Shown in pieces: positions 22,599 to 34,999 of a stretch of DNA of 64,000 nucleotides; position 1 is the stretch's first letter; every line of letters starts with the position of its first letter. Location: positions 58,584,157 to 58,648,156 of the forward strand of contig CM056381.1 in NCBI GenBank assembly GCA_029718625.1. Direction: 5' to 3'. Made by a program: the position numbers and the translations under genes. The notes beneath the pieces were generated by a model. That model was not told where the DNA came from and did no database searches. It saw only the letters and a program-made list of their open reading frames with translations. Source of the DNA: Synaphobranchus kaupii (lineage: Eukaryota; Chordata; Actinopteri; Anguilliformes; Synaphobranchidae).

Positions 22599-22922
22599 AC
22601 ATTTAGCATACACTCTTATCCAGAGTGACTTACACAGCTGACATTATTTACATTTCATGACAGGGCCTGATTTACTAGCGTGCGCAAAGCTAATAACACA
22701 ACCAATGATTGGTGAAAAACAAATACCATGACCAATCATTGGCTGTGTTATTGGTTTTGCGTGTGCAAAACCTTTTTTTGCACATGCTAAAGGCCTTAGT
22801 AAATCAGGCCCACAGTGTAATAATACTAATGGATATACACTAATGGCAGTGCCCCACCTAGGAATCAAGCCTACAACCTCAAAGTTGCCAGCCCAGTTCC
22901 TTAACCATTAAGCTACATAATG
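22599..22922 (+). repeat. Fish tRNA-related retroposon, split by a MITE
   Basis: The left part has CATTTAGCATACACTCTTATCC and AGAGTGACTTACACAG. The right part has GGCAGTGCCCCACCTAGGAA, CAAGCCTACAACC and GCCCAGTTCCTTAACCATTA. These are the two halves of one common fish retroposon. The MITE at 22663-22811 separates them. Confidence 0.75.
22663..22811. mobile_element. GGGCCTGATTTACTA-type MITE, 149 bp
   Basis: Perfect 15-bp inverted ends GGGCCTGATTTACTA / TAGTAAATCAGGCCC, flanked by the 3-bp duplication ACA. The body is itself palindromic (ACCAATGATTGGT ... ACCAATCATTGG), so it folds into a long hairpin. It interrupts the retroposon above, giving a clear empty-site reconstruction. Confidence 0.85.
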
Positions 22923-23570
22923 TCATTGTATTCATTGATGATGTCTCTTTGCTGACCCCAAATTCATCAGCACCACTGTTACTAAACCTCATTTAAGCAA
23001 TGAAGCCTGGCTAGAGTGCTCCAATGAAGCAATTGATAGTACTTTGAAGAAATCAATAGGCTTTCTTTCATTGAAAAAAAACCTCTTTCTTAACTCTTAA
23101 AGGTGAAATCCAAGGGCTGTCTGAAGGCACCATCGTTTCCAGCTCTTACCATATGAATTGTTTGTTCAAATAAATAATATCACAGCATGATTGTATATTG
23201 AACAAGGAAACAATGTTTACCTCCGCAGTGTGGCCGCTATTTTTATTCAGTGGATGCACTCATCTTTTGGATAAAGTATTTAATGCACATCTGATAGCAT
23301 TGGCAGTAAGAGTATTTTGGCAACATAGACAATGATGCTGTAGGCAAGAGTGGGATGCTTATTTACCAACTGATATATAGTACAGAGAAGATATAATTAT
23401 GAATGTTTTTTTTTATTCATAGTGAGGAAAAATTTTTTGAACAAGCAAATGTTGACAGTTTGTGAAGACATTTTCAAGCTCATAAAAAATCTACATATTG
23501 TGATACTTCCATGTTGGACCTGAATGGTTTTGTGCACAAAAGTTTCCATTTAGCCATGACATCTCAATAA
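22923..23570. other. Intergenic, no gene seen
   Basis: AT-rich; nothing supported. Confidence 0.5.
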
Positions 23571-23775
23571 CACTTCCTCCCAGTCCAAAGACATACCAGT
23601 TAGGTTAATTGGACACTCTAAATTGGCCGTAGGTATGAGTGAATGTTGTTTGTGCCCTGCTATGGATTGGAGACCTATCTAGGGGGTATTCCTGCCTCTC
23701 TCCCAATGTATAATGGGATACCCCCTCGACCCTGGCCAGGAATAGACGGGTTAGATAATAGATGGATGGATGGAT
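23571..23775 (+). repeat. L2-like LINE 3' end with GGAT tail
   Basis: Words CCAAAGACATACCAGTTAGG, GACACTCTAAATTGGCCGTA, CCCTGCTATGGATTGG and CGACCCTGGCCAGGAATAGA, then a GATGGATGGATGG tail. This is the common fish repeat interpreted as a LINE 3' region; a related copy is at 61211-61465. Confidence 0.65.
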
Positions 23776-24620
23776 CCCAATAACACACCACCAAAAATAT
23801 TGCAGAAGTAAGGGCTTCAACTCGAATAGTTCAACTTTGAATAGTAAAGCGACATCTAAAATAGGAGACTCCTTTTACCCACCTTTGGCAGTTGGGTGCC
23901 TTGTTCCAACCCCAGTGTTTTTCCTTTTACCTTGACAGATTAGTTAATAAATTTTTGACCCAGCACCCCCTTCCCATGCTCACTTGAACCTAAATTTACA
24001 ATTAACCTAAAATGGATTTATAATTCCCTGCAAACCCCCCGCCATCCCTGATATTGAGCTAAGATCCCCATATTGTGCTAAGATCCCGGATCGATACTTC
24101 ATTTCTCACTGGGGAAGTCCTGCTGGCCACAACAGAAAATGGCTGCCTTGTCTCCCCATAACATTTTGTTCTGGGGAATTCAAGGTACCCCTTTCAAGTA
24201 TTGGTTTGGATGCATTTTTAAAAAAGGGACCAAAGTTTGGGCATTTGAAAGGTCAAGAGAATTGGTTGCTTTTCATGTCCTGGAATCGATTTCAAAGTAA
24301 CTTATACCTTACAATATAGGAGAAACATAAGTGCTTTCACCTGCTTAATATGGGAAATAGCGCCAGACTTCCCTACCAACATGAGGATTGACTGGAGGTA
24401 TGGTGGAGCTGTTCCATGCACTGCTCTGTAGGCTAGTGCCAAGGTTTAAAACTTGATGTGAGCTGTAACAGGTTGCCAGTGAATTAGACAGTTATTGCAG
24501 TGGTTTAGTGGCACAAGCATTGTATTGAAATTCAAGGTCAATCAACCGACTCAATGTTGTTTTATTGAGAGAGAAGGAGAGATGGTTACCTAGTTACCTC
24601 CACATATTTCTGCTATTAAT
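23776..24620. other. Intergenic, no gene seen
   Basis: No repeat or coding signature recognised. Confidence 0.5.
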
Positions 24621-24624
24621 TTAA

Positions 24625-25080
24625 TGCTGTCATTTAGCAGATGCCTTTATTCATAAGGCAGAAAGTATAGCACCAAGAGAAACGGCAAGTGAAAGAAGTG
24701 TAAAGTAGACTCGATTGACAACTCCCCAACTTCCCTATTGAACATTAAACTAAGTTATACAAACAAGAGCAAAGCTACTCTAATGAGCATTCCACTATGT
24801 TATAGGAACAAGAGCAAAGAAACACAGGCTATGAAAACAGAAAAAGAAGTTACATCTAATAAGGTGTTAGGGCAAGGTAAATTTGTTAGAGAGAGTTGGG
24901 CTGGAGGAGTCTGAAGAAGTGAGTCTTCAGTCTGTTGTGGAAGATGGCTAACAAAATTGGCGGCTCTGTCTGCCTTGAGAAGCTCATTCCACCACAGATG
25001 GGCCAACACGGACAGCAGATTTGACTGGTAAGCGCAGGCTCAGAGAGGGGAAGGAGCAAGACACCTCAAGGTTTGGAACG
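24625..25080. repeat. Fish interspersed repeat, family unnamed
   Basis: Begins CATTTAGCAGATGCCTTTAT, then has the words GAGTCTTCAGTCTGTTGTGG, AGATGGCTAAC, GCTCATTCCACCACAGATGG and CACCTCAAGGTTTGGAACGG. I recognise these from a multicopy fish repeat but cannot name the family. Confidence 0.5.
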
Positions 25081-25114
25081 GAGGTGTAGATAAGATAATA
25101 TATACATTAGTGAC

Positions 25115-25252
25115 CCCGTGGATTCCTCTGCATTTGACACACCCACACAAACATGCAAACACCTCGCAGAGAGGACTCAAACCCAGAAGCTCTTTCGAAC
25201 CCAGAACCCAGACGACAGTGCTGACCACTACACAAACATGCTGCTGGTTCTG
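25115..25252 (-). repeat. L2-like repeat fragment, minus
   Basis: ACAAACATGCAAACACC, then GACAGTGCTGACCACTACAC and AAACATGCTGC match the end of the fish repeat that also appears at 45470-45625. It mimics a tRNA-like box B on the minus strand. Confidence 0.5.
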
Positions 25253-26093
25253 GCTGGTATGTATGGTCTAATGATATCTGGATGATTCCTTAGCAGCCTG
25301 TGTTCTGTTTCTCAACATTGTTTTATAAGCCTAGCTTTCAGTTTAGCAAGAACAAATTGAACGACAGTGGATTCCATGAAATATGAATGTGGATTTCTAG
25401 GAGTTGTAATCTCCACATTTAATGAAAGGGCTTTCATTTTCCTGTAGGAAAAGGTATCAGAACACTACACATTTGAATGCAAATTAATTGTCCAATTTTT
25501 TTGTTTCAGCTGTGAAAGAGCAAAACAAGTTTAGTCTAACAAGACTGTTCTACAACAAAAACCATCACTAAGACTTCCTCAACATCAAATAGATTGCAAA
25601 GGTAAATACGATTCCATTATGAAAAAATTTGAATATATCAGCTGTTTGTACAACATTACTATCTGCACTTTTTTAAATCTCTACAATCAAGCCAAACATT
25701 GTTCTATTATTCATTCAGAACCATGAAGCCAATGTTCTTTTATATGCAATGTTGAAACATGCTGTATATTTGGTCTTTTGAATGGGAAACTGCATTCATG
25801 AATTAAACATGGTGTTTGAATACAGCAATAGCTATTTCAACATTCAGAATGACTCACATACAATTTTGTAAGGCAACGAGAGACATATTTTTTTAAATTT
25901 CATCATCAAATGACTCTGACCCTTTCAGAATGTACAGTAAGATTGTTTTTTTCATCTTCAAATGTGTCCAATCTGCTAAAAGGCCATATTTGGGACAAGG
26001 TTATATATGCGTACACACTTTGATAATCATAGCTGTAAGTAAATAATTTAAACAATTGATACTGTTCTATTAGTTTTTTGTTTTTTTTTGCAT
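25253..26093. other. Intergenic, no gene seen
   Basis: AT-rich; nothing supported. Confidence 0.5.
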
Positions 26094-26520
26094 AAAAGAC
26101 AATGAGCCTACTAAGGATGAATACCTTGGCATTTCATTGGATAATAATCTCAGCTTCAGTCACCACACCATGGACATTCATAAACGCTGCCAACAAAGAC
26201 TCTCGTTATTCGCAAACTAGTAAACCTGTATGTCCAACGTCACCTCTAATTCCTGTATCGTAGCATTATTCAGTCAGTTCTTCTATTATGGCGGCATTTG
26301 TTTTTTCAATATGCTTACAGTCTCCAATAGCAGTAAATGCTTCACAATCACCCACACACAAGCTACCAAAATCATTGGTCTTCCCACTCCAAATCTATCT
26401 GAACACACCTCCACAGCCACAATATGTAAGGCACACACAATTGACACACAAATGACCCAGAACACCCACTGTATTGTCACTTTAACTTGCTCGCCTCAGA
26501 TACTGGACACTCCCCTCCCA
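26094..26520 (+). pseudogene. LINE ORF2 C-terminal fragment
   Basis: Translation gives DEYLGISLDNNLSFSHHT, a YLG motif just after the RT core. Then HKRCQQRLSLF, a one-base frameshift near 26213, RKLVNLYVQRH, and SQFFYYGGICFFNMLTVSN followed by IIGLPTPNLSEHTS. This order matches the C-terminus of fish L2/CR1-group ORF2 (connection domain after RT). The catalytic FADD box and all upstream domains are missing, so it is an internal scrap. The clade is from memory. Confidence 0.75.
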
Positions 26521-26862
26521 CTGTGATTCCTGTGTAACCACAGATCAATATCTCGGCTCAATGTTTCTGCTATGTTGTTGCGTTGTTATGTCAATCTGTT
26601 CTTTTGTGTATGATTCAAATTAGCTTATGTTTTATTAGCGTATATGTTTTGTGGAAACTATCAGATCAATATAACAGAATATCTAAACATCTTTTAAAAA
26701 TATGAAAGGACATGGAGAATAGTTACAGTATATGGGGTAGATAATAATAATAATAATAAAGCATATTTCATACATTTACAGATCAAAGTATTTTACTTAC
26801 ATATAAATAATTTGTTAATAACAGAAACAGGTTATGGTAAAAGAGAACAAAGTCAGCGATGC
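26521..26862. other. Intergenic with short AAT microsatellite
   Basis: An (AAT)n run lies at about 26741-26759. Nothing else was seen. Confidence 0.6.
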
Positions 26863-27260
26863 TCAGTAACACTTCCTTTTAAAGCCCCCTAAGCACTTGG
26901 TATTTACCAGGAAATTAAGTGGAACGACACTATTTCTAGGAAAGTACTTATAATTCCAATAAAGTACATAATTAAACAGGCTATTACCAACCTTAATATT
27001 TGATAATGACAGTTAGCTGATTTGATTGATAAAAGAGAAGGCATTTCCGAGAAAGTATATTCAAATTTAATTACACTCAGGCAATATATTCACTTGAATT
27101 GATGGGAGTTGTTTCAGTTCAGAAGAATTTCAGTTTTAGTTTCTTAGTATCTACCTATTTTTTTTACCAGTGTTAATTACCCAATTATGTGCTATTCTTA
27201 CCATGTATTTAGCTGCTAAATACATAGTATTTAAGGGACTGTAAAAGGAAGCATTACTGA
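26863..27260. mobile_element. MITE with TCAGTAAYRCTTCCTTTTA ends
   Basis: Left end TCAGTAACACTTCCTTTTAA and right end TAAAAGGAAGCATTACTGA are inverted repeats extending about 30 bases (AAAGCCCCCTAA against TTAAGGGACTGT). The body is AT-rich. It resembles common fish MITEs that begin CAGTAACACTTTAYTTTA. Target duplication unclear. Confidence 0.65.
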
Positions 27261-29202
27261 ATAGGCTACACACTGAGTAAAAGGTTTTATTAAATATTGC
27301 TGTTGTGTCCTGACTTCTTGGACGTACTTCCTTGTTCCTATGTTTTCAGAAATGGTTTCTTGGACACTTCTTTGCAGATTTAGCATTGGTTTTGTTTTAC
27401 ACAAAGATAAAAGTTTTTCTCAGCAAGCTCTCTTGCAATAACATAAATGTTATATGATGTGAAACAAACATATACATTTTTGATTCCCTGTAAACATTAC
27501 ATATTATCTGATATTGTGTATACATATGTACATCAAGATCATGTGATTCATCGATGTGAGGTGATTTAAGGAACAAAAATCGAACAGTGCACAGGGACTG
27601 AATTTCTCTCTGTGCATTTAAAGACATTGCTTCAATGAACCAACCAGACATTCAAAATGTCTGACTGACAATTAAATGAAAGGGTTTGTGAAGAAACAAC
27701 CCTTTGTTTTTTTATGTCATGAGTCAAATTTAAGTGCAACCAAGCATATGTGTTTTCCAACTTGGCTTTCTGCTTTTTTGTTAGTGTTGCTAACTTCTGG
27801 GAGCTCAGGCAAAAAGCTTGTATTTAGAATTATCATCCAGAAGCTAGGATGCACTACACTGAGATACTAAATATGCACTGCCGTCTGCAAAATTAAGGGT
27901 CATGCTTCATATGCACAGCATAAATCCTTTTTCTGGTCAAGGGAGAGAAAAAGACATGACAGGAAGTGGGGGATATGGATTAGAAAATTAGAAGGAACAA
28001 AAAAAAAATCCAGGCCAAAGTATTTCAAAGAGGGGATTTAGTTGACAGGTTGATGACAGGCAGCTTATTATGGGATAAGGCCAGTCCTTGGTTCCTTGGG
28101 CGTTGTGTGCCTGCCCCACCCATACGTCTTATGCTCCTTGTCCATTGAAATGCCCCTTTTTTAACAGGACAGAAATGCAGAACTGCAAGGTGTAGGTCAT
28201 TGAGTTCAAAACAGACCTGGATTCACTGAACATATATCCTTACCTTTGGCTTACAACTAAAAGTTTTTTTGTTTGTTTTTACAGTGTCTGCAGGACTTGT
28301 AAAGTAAAGAATTTGAGTTGAGGACAAATATTGATTGAACCCAGGCTACTCCACATGTAGCCAATTATACCAGCATTAATATTAGTGGGTAAAAAATTTT
28401 CTCAAATTGTTTATATATGTCATTACACATCTGTACTGTTCATGAAAAGGAAATAAAGAATTAAATGTGCACACAGGTGCCAATGAAGGGAGATATTTAT
28501 CTTCACAGGAATTCAATATGAATACCAGAAATGTGTGGTCTAGCTGAGGGCTAAATAGGGTGAATGTCTTTAGTGTCTTTACACTGTCTATTAAGGGTGA
28601 ATGTCATTAGTGCACATACAGATTAAACCACATAAAGTTTGGTGGAGTAATCCAAAAGAAAGAAAAAAACTTTGTATATTTATTTTATTTTTGGGGAACG
28701 TCCACCATCAAAAAGAAATTCCAAGACACCGTGCTGATGAATTGGGCTGTAGCCAGATATCTCATTCGCCCAAGGATGGTAGGCTTGTCACGGCATTACT
28801 ATTTTTACACTGGCCTTACCTCCCTCTAAAACACCATTGACACCGGTATCGCACCTCCCTTTAGACTGATTGTTAGTCTTAATCAGTTTTTATGAACTCA
28901 TTAAGTGCCACGGGCAACACAAGTCCACAAAAATACCAACGTTCTAAAGTGCCAAGGGCGACTTATGTCGACCTAACCGTGTAAACAGTGACAACTTTTA
29001 AAAATCTAGCTTACTAGCTAAATAAACCATGACATGATGCCCAGTTATCTGTATGGCTGTATGAGTGGGCCAAACTCATAGCATAATATTTTTGGACTCC
29101 AGTTCCAGCAAATGCCAATCACTAGGGCCCGATTTTTCAACCCAATTTTTTTTTGTTGACTAAGACCGGCCCTGAACATACGCACAGAATACAAGGAAAT
29201 CT
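27261..29202. other. Intergenic, no gene seen
   Basis: Short frames only. A local imperfect direct repeat containing AGGGTGAATGTC is seen at about 28557 and 28594. GGGCCCGATTTTTCAACCC at 29123-29145 resembles another GGGCC-type transposon end without a partner. Confidence 0.45.
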
Positions 29203-30292
29203 GGGCCTCGTTTCCCATTATTGAATAGAGGTAAAGACTGTTTTCTAAGTGCGATCTGGAGGATGTTTGTTCATTTTTACACGCGTTTCCCAAACCAACA
29301 CTTAACCAGAGAGCGTGTGCGCGATACTTAAGTGTATCATTAGCACCGCTGTCCACTTGAAAGGCGCTGAAAAGTTTGGTGAATCGATTTGATGATAACT
29401 GATTGGACTGTTTGCGAGGCATGAAATGCAGTGACAATAGCTCTTTAACTAAAAGGAAATAAAAAAACACAATATAGGGTAAGCACTGCTATGTTTAGAA
29501 TAACATAAACTACATATTTATTTATTTGTGTCATTTATTAAATTAAATGCGGATAGCAAGATAGCTGTAAATGGAAGAATTGCCATTAAATCAACCTTCC
29601 TCATAGTTAATATTGAATGAGCTGCAATAATGTGGTTTAATGTGAATGTGTTCATTTGATAATCCGGAGGCAGACACTAGCATTAGGCAATTTTGTTTTA
29701 CACATTTTCTGAGCAAGAATGTCATCAGTTTAAGTGAAACAAGATTCTGGGTCACATTCATGCCTTTGCATAGTTGCGCCTAGAAATAATAGATAACACA
29801 TAGCTTACTGCTATGATTTTGACTGCTGTGCTGCACAATGTTGCAGTGCGAGAGCAAGAGCACTGTTGCGGGACAGAGAAGAGGAGGAGGATGGAGGAGA
29901 GTGATTTCCCACCTCCCTGTGGGGGCCTTTTAGGTGTTGCTTTTTATTTTCTTCAGTTTTACTTCTCAAAGCTCACTCCTCCAGTTATTTCCATCGATCA
30001 CAGTTTGTATTTTGTTTTCTTTTTTCCTTGCGTTTCATATTCACCGACATTCACCACTCCAATTACCTGCTTCGATCTATCTAAACCATGAAGTCCTTTG
30101 GGAAACAGTTCGCAAACTAAAGATACTTTGTGAAATTACTTTTATTTGACAAAAATGACTTTCTTAGGCTTAAGATGGTTTTGGGAAATAATTTCCCGCA
30201 CGGTTTGATGACTCCAGTGTAAATGTTTTGTACAAACTTGTTTTGTCCGGAAATGTACGCACATATTTAGGAATGTTTCATGAATGAGGCCC
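29203..30292. mobile_element. GGGCCTC-type Harbinger-like relic with transposase scrap
   Basis: Left end GGGCCTCGTTTCCCATTA and right end TTTCATGAATGAGGCCC form imperfect inverted repeats about 1.1 kb apart. At about 29810-29850 the plus strand reads MILTAVLHNVAVR, close to the CAVLHNIA motif near the C-terminus of PIF/Harbinger (DDE_4-type) transposases. The frame then runs on without domain signals. The flanks (TCT and ATT) do not match, so the two ends may come from different insertions. Confidence 0.45.
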
Positions 30293-31678
30293 ATTGTGTG
30301 CAGGTAATCAGAGCAGAGGCTACACAACTGAAGGATTGAGGCAGGGTGAAGGCAACAGGTGGAGTTGTAGATATTTGGATGATACAGAGTTGTAGTCAGA
30401 GGAGCTTGTTAGAACCTCCGAATGAGTAATTGTGTCTACAGCTGACCTTGCCAAATCTAAACTCCTGAAGTTAATCTTTCACTGGGTCTTGTGACAGGCC
30501 CACTCTATCCTGATGCGAGAAGATCAATACAGATATTATCAAGTCTATTTTAAAGGTCTACATCAAATTGATGGTGCGATCTTCATCACCACCATAGTCA
30601 TCAGTAATCATTGTATAGCTTTTCTCCAAAATAGTAGCCATTTCTCAACACTGATCAAAAAGCAGATTACAACCATTGCAAAAGTGAAGCACGATAAATG
30701 ATTCAGGTGAAAAATTTACATGAAAAATCAACCATGTCACTTTTGCTACTAATTCCCTGACAATGGTGTACATTTAATATAATGTCCATACACCTTTTTT
30801 TAAATTTGGCATATTGACTTACTGTCTTTAGTCAAATTTAATTTGTTAACAAAATATGTGTTTTCTTGTAATGAAAAGAGAGAAATGGCTCTAAGAGCAG
30901 TTTAACAGTGTGTAGAACATCATTTAAAAATAGCCTCATTTGAAACAGGGCAGATAGTTGATAAAGCCATGTTTTATGCCCCTGTAATGAGCTTCAGCTT
31001 GCTCCTATTAGCATGTGTAGAGACTTTTTCCCAGGCTGCAGTAGCTACAAATTGAGAACATTTTATTATTTTTTATGCCTTTTAAAAAGGCCAGCTCATG
31101 GATATGTGTAGCTATTCTCTATGTGTGTGGGAGAAAGGGTAAGAGAAGAGGTGGTTGTGGCAATTTCTAGAGCTAATGCTAATCAGGGAAGGTGAAGAGC
31201 TTTTTGTGACCATGGATAAAGGACCATGGTTGATTTCTAATACAGTGTTTATTTACATCACAGGACAAGTGAATCAATCCCATGTTTGTCCCTCTGAGCA
31301 AGGAGCGTTTTTCACACTTGCTTTGACAGGGAATATGATTTATTTATATGGCTGACACTCTTTATCTCAAGCAGCTTACAAAGTCTGGCACCCAGTACTT
31401 TCTCGTTGGATATCATCCCGATCAAAACCAAAAATGTAGCACAGTGTTGGGTGGATTTGGCCTTCATATTTTTTCATTAGAAATCATGAAAGAGGTTGTT
31501 TTAAGTGCCTTATAAGTGGTTTGTCTTATTGTCATCTTTGGAAACCATTAGGGACATGACAACATGAGAACATTTAGAAATATTGTCATACTAGTGGCTA
31601 GTTTATCCTCAGGAAAATATTATATAACGGTAGATCAGCTGTTAACACACCACAGTTCACAAGCTGGACTCAGATATA
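30293..31678. other. Intergenic with retroposon scrap
   Basis: TATTTATATGGCTGACACTC and AAGCAGCTTACAAAGTC near 31338-31385 are a worn copy of the common fish retroposon. No gene was found. Confidence 0.5.
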
Positions 31679-32083
31679 CAGTGCATATGGAAAGTTTTCA
31701 GACCCTTTCAAGTCTTCCACATTTTGTTATGTTTATGTTTGTTATGACTCGTCTTAAAATGGATTAAATAAATGTTTTTCTCATCAATCTACACACAATA
31801 CTCCACAATGACAAAGCAAAAACAGGTTTTTGGAGTGTTTTGTTAATTTATTAAAAATAAAAGACTGAAATATCCCATTTACATAAGTATTCAGACCCTT
31901 TGTTATGACATTTGCAATTGAGCTCTGGTGCATCCTACTATCAATGGTTCTTGAGATGCTTCTAAAACTTGATTGGAGTCTAGCTGTGCTTAATTGAATT
32001 AATTGGACATAATTAGGTAAGGCACATGTCTGTCTATATAAAGTCTCGCAGTTGATAGTGTATGTCAATGTGAAAACCAAGCC

Positions 32084-34999
32084 ATGAAGTCGAGAGAATT
32101 GTCCGTAGACCTGCGAGACAGGATTGTGTCAAGACACAGATCTGGGGAAGGATACAAGAAAATTTCTGCAGCATTGAAAGTGCCCAAGAGCACGGTAGCC
32201 GCCATCATTCTCAAATGGAAGAAGTTTGGAACCACCAACAGTCTTCCTAGATCTGGCTGCCCAGCTAAACTGAGTAATCGGGGATGAAGGGCCTTAGTCA
32301 GACAGGTAACCAAGAACCCAATGCTCACTGTGAATGAGATCCGGGGCCCTATCTTACACCCAGCGCTAACCCAAACGCAAGTGTCTTTGCTATCTTACAC
32401 ACGGCACATGGTTCATAATAACACCTTGCGTTCACGTCATTTAACTAGCATGTATTCTTGCGCCCATTACAAGTGAACTGGGCGTGTTGGTCTTCAGATG
32501 AGGAGTGGCCAGGATTCTTTTTGGCGTATTGCTATCTTGAGCCTGCAGAAAGCGCTTGCGCTAGAACCACCACAAACCTGGTCTAAAGTCATGTCGCAGT
32601 TGTTTACATGTTATTTTAACGGGGGACATAAGTGCGCCTACATAGGCATGTGCACAACGCGCGTACCCTCCTGTCTGTAACACACAGGGGCGCGCACAAA
32701 AATGAATAAAATATCGAGATCACAATGTGAATTATTATTATTGTGTAGGCTGTATCAAAAATGCATAATAATAAAAGGTTCCATAGGTCCACATACCTTT
32801 CCCTCAGCGAAGGGAAACGATGCCACATTACATTGCTCTCAGCCCACTCCATCAACACCCATGCGATGTGCGATGGTTCGGGACAATGGCTATCCATTAA
32901 AAAGGAGCTGATGACACCTATATCAAGCCTAATGCGCAAATTGTCATTTACACCTAATGCCTGAATTGTCATTCAATGGAAAACTCGCGCACTGCAATAG
33001 ACGGACATTTGAGTTTTGAAAATGCGCTTCAGATGTCATTACAATACAGCTCTGTTTATCGAGGAATACAGCCTGTAAGTAAATAGAATGGGTTGTGACT
33101 GAAAAAAGTTCAAAACCTTGTCCAGTGAATATTGCTTTTATTGTTTTTCAAATAGCATAGGCTACAGCGGATTCGCTGTGCATAAGGTTTTTTTCGATAG
33201 CATATGGTTAAAAAACGGAGATAAATGTCACCATGTTAACTGAATTGTAACCTTAGCTATTCTTCGTCCTTCATATTTTTTAAATTACAGTGACAAGGTT
33301 TCCATACCCTCAGCTTATTCATACCCCGCTGATTTCACCTGTTATTCCATAACTGAACAAAAGATTTTAAAGAGACCTAAGCGTCTAATTATAAACGAAA
33401 ACAAATTTGCAGTACGTAACAATTAATTCACAATTAATTTTAATACCATTATCTGCATGTGCGCTTTACAGGAACAGGTCTGTTTCCATTGCTGTAAATC
33501 ACACTTTTAACGGTCTTCCTTGGAAAGTGGATTGTTTTAAAGCATTACGCTACCAGTAAAACAGGTTGGTCACATTTCCATAAGCAGGACATTATAAAAC
33601 AAGGGAAAATATGCGTGAACCTATGGGTTGCCAACCTGACAGCTTTATTGTATTTATTGTCATCATTAAGGCAAAATAACGTTATTTATTTTATTAATCA
33701 AAATTAGAATGCAGGTAATGAACTTCGGATTAAGCTTGAACATGAGTTCATTGCTTCATTGAATAATCAGACGAAATTCATTAAACAAGCAGGCTAATTT
33801 GGCGTTTTCTAAGGTGAGACAGAAGCCATTGGTAGCTTATTCTCAGCTGTTGCAGGTGCCTTTAACAAAATTGAACCGCATATATTTTGTAAAATAACAG
33901 CACTGTCGGAAATTACCGGGAACTCATAATGGTTTGTCCGAATAATATTTATCATAGGCTACTAGTGATCCATATAGCCTATTCCTTGATCACACTAAAC
34001 ACGCACGCGCATGTCTGTTTCGCCATCATATAAGCAATCCGCCGAGGTGGAAAAGCAGGCTTTTAAAGGGAATGGGATATGACATTTTGATTGGTTTATT
34101 GCATGTCACGCCCACGACACACCTATAATTAATGAAGAGACTAGGTTCCGCCCACTTGCATTCTGCGCCGTGTTTAGTGCCCAAAAAACACGCCGTTAAA
34201 ATAGCAAAAGTGGACTTGGACACGCCCTAAATGAACTTTAAGCCATGCGCCTAGACCACGCGCCAAGATCGCCAAGATAGAGCCCCCAGCATTCCTCTGT
34301 AGAGATGGGAGAACCTCACAGAAGGACCACCATCGGTGCAGCACTCCACCAATCAGGCCTTTATGGTAGAGTGGCCAGACGGAAGCCATTATACTCACTA
34401 AAAGGCACATGACAGCCTGCTGGGAGTTTGCCAAAAAGCACCTGAACGACTCTCAGACCATGAGAAGCAAAATCCTCTGGTCTGATGAAACAAAGATTCT
34501 GGCCACAATTCCCAACGGCATGTGTGGAGGAAACCAGGCACTGAGCATCACCTAATTAATACCGTCCCTACAGTCAAACACGGTGGTGGCAGCATCATGC
34601 TGTGGGGATGTTTTTCAGTGACAGGGACTGGGAGACTAGTCAGGATAGAGGGAAAGATGGATGCAGAAAAATATAGAGCAATCCTGAGTGAAAACATTTT
34701 CCAGAGTGCTCAGGATCTCAGGCTGGGGCGAAGGTTTACATTTCAACAAAACAACGACCCGAAGCATGCCGCCAAGAAAACACAGGGAGTGGCTTCGGGA
34801 AAACTTTGTGAAAGTCCTGGAGTGGCCCAGCCAGAGTCCGGACCTGAACCCAATAGAGCATCTCTGGAGAGACCTGAAAATGGCTGGGCACCGACGCTCC
34901 CCATCCAACCAGGTTGAGCTTGAACGATTCTGCCAAGAAGAATGGAAGTGGTGTGCCAAGGTGTGCCAAGCATGTAGGATCATTCTCAAGAAGACGTGA
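32084..34999 (+). pseudogene. Tc1 transposase of element A, split and inactive
   Basis: ATG at 32084 opens the paired-like helix-turn-helix domain: MKSRELSVDLRDRIVSRH, then YKKISAALKVPKSTVAAII and GTTNSLPRSG. A TGA interrupts at 32285. Element B2 then splits the gene after GAGATCC. Reading resumes at about 34289 with LWSDETKI (first catalytic aspartate), KHGGGSIMLWGCFS, FQQNNDPKH, and SPDLNPIEHLWRDLK (catalytic glutamate present). In the second motif the usual QDN reads QNN, so the second catalytic aspartate is replaced. A frameshift lies between about 34690 and 34800, since the two halves are in different frames. The frame ends with TGA at 34997-34999. The gene cannot make active enzyme. Confidence 0.9.
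32344..34285 (+). mobile_element. Harbinger-like non-autonomous element B, copy 2
   Basis: 1942 bp with GGGCCCTATCTT and AAGATAGAGCCC termini. The right flank is CCA (34286-34288) and the left flank CCG (32341-32343). Deleting the element and one flank restores GAGATCCAGCATTCC, the expected Tc1 coding sequence, so the 3-bp duplication was CCA with one later substitution. It is close to copy 1 at 10300-12300 over its whole length with scattered small indels, and both are in the same direction. It encodes no recognisable protein. Confidence 0.9.

Noticed and set aside
29045..29470. 141-codon minus frame
   Set aside because: Spans the left terminus of a Harbinger-like relic and flanking DNA, so it cannot be one ancestral gene.
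29203..30292. Complete Harbinger element with matching target duplication
   Set aside because: Flanking triplets differ and only one transposase motif scrap is present, so it is reported as a relic with uncertain ends.
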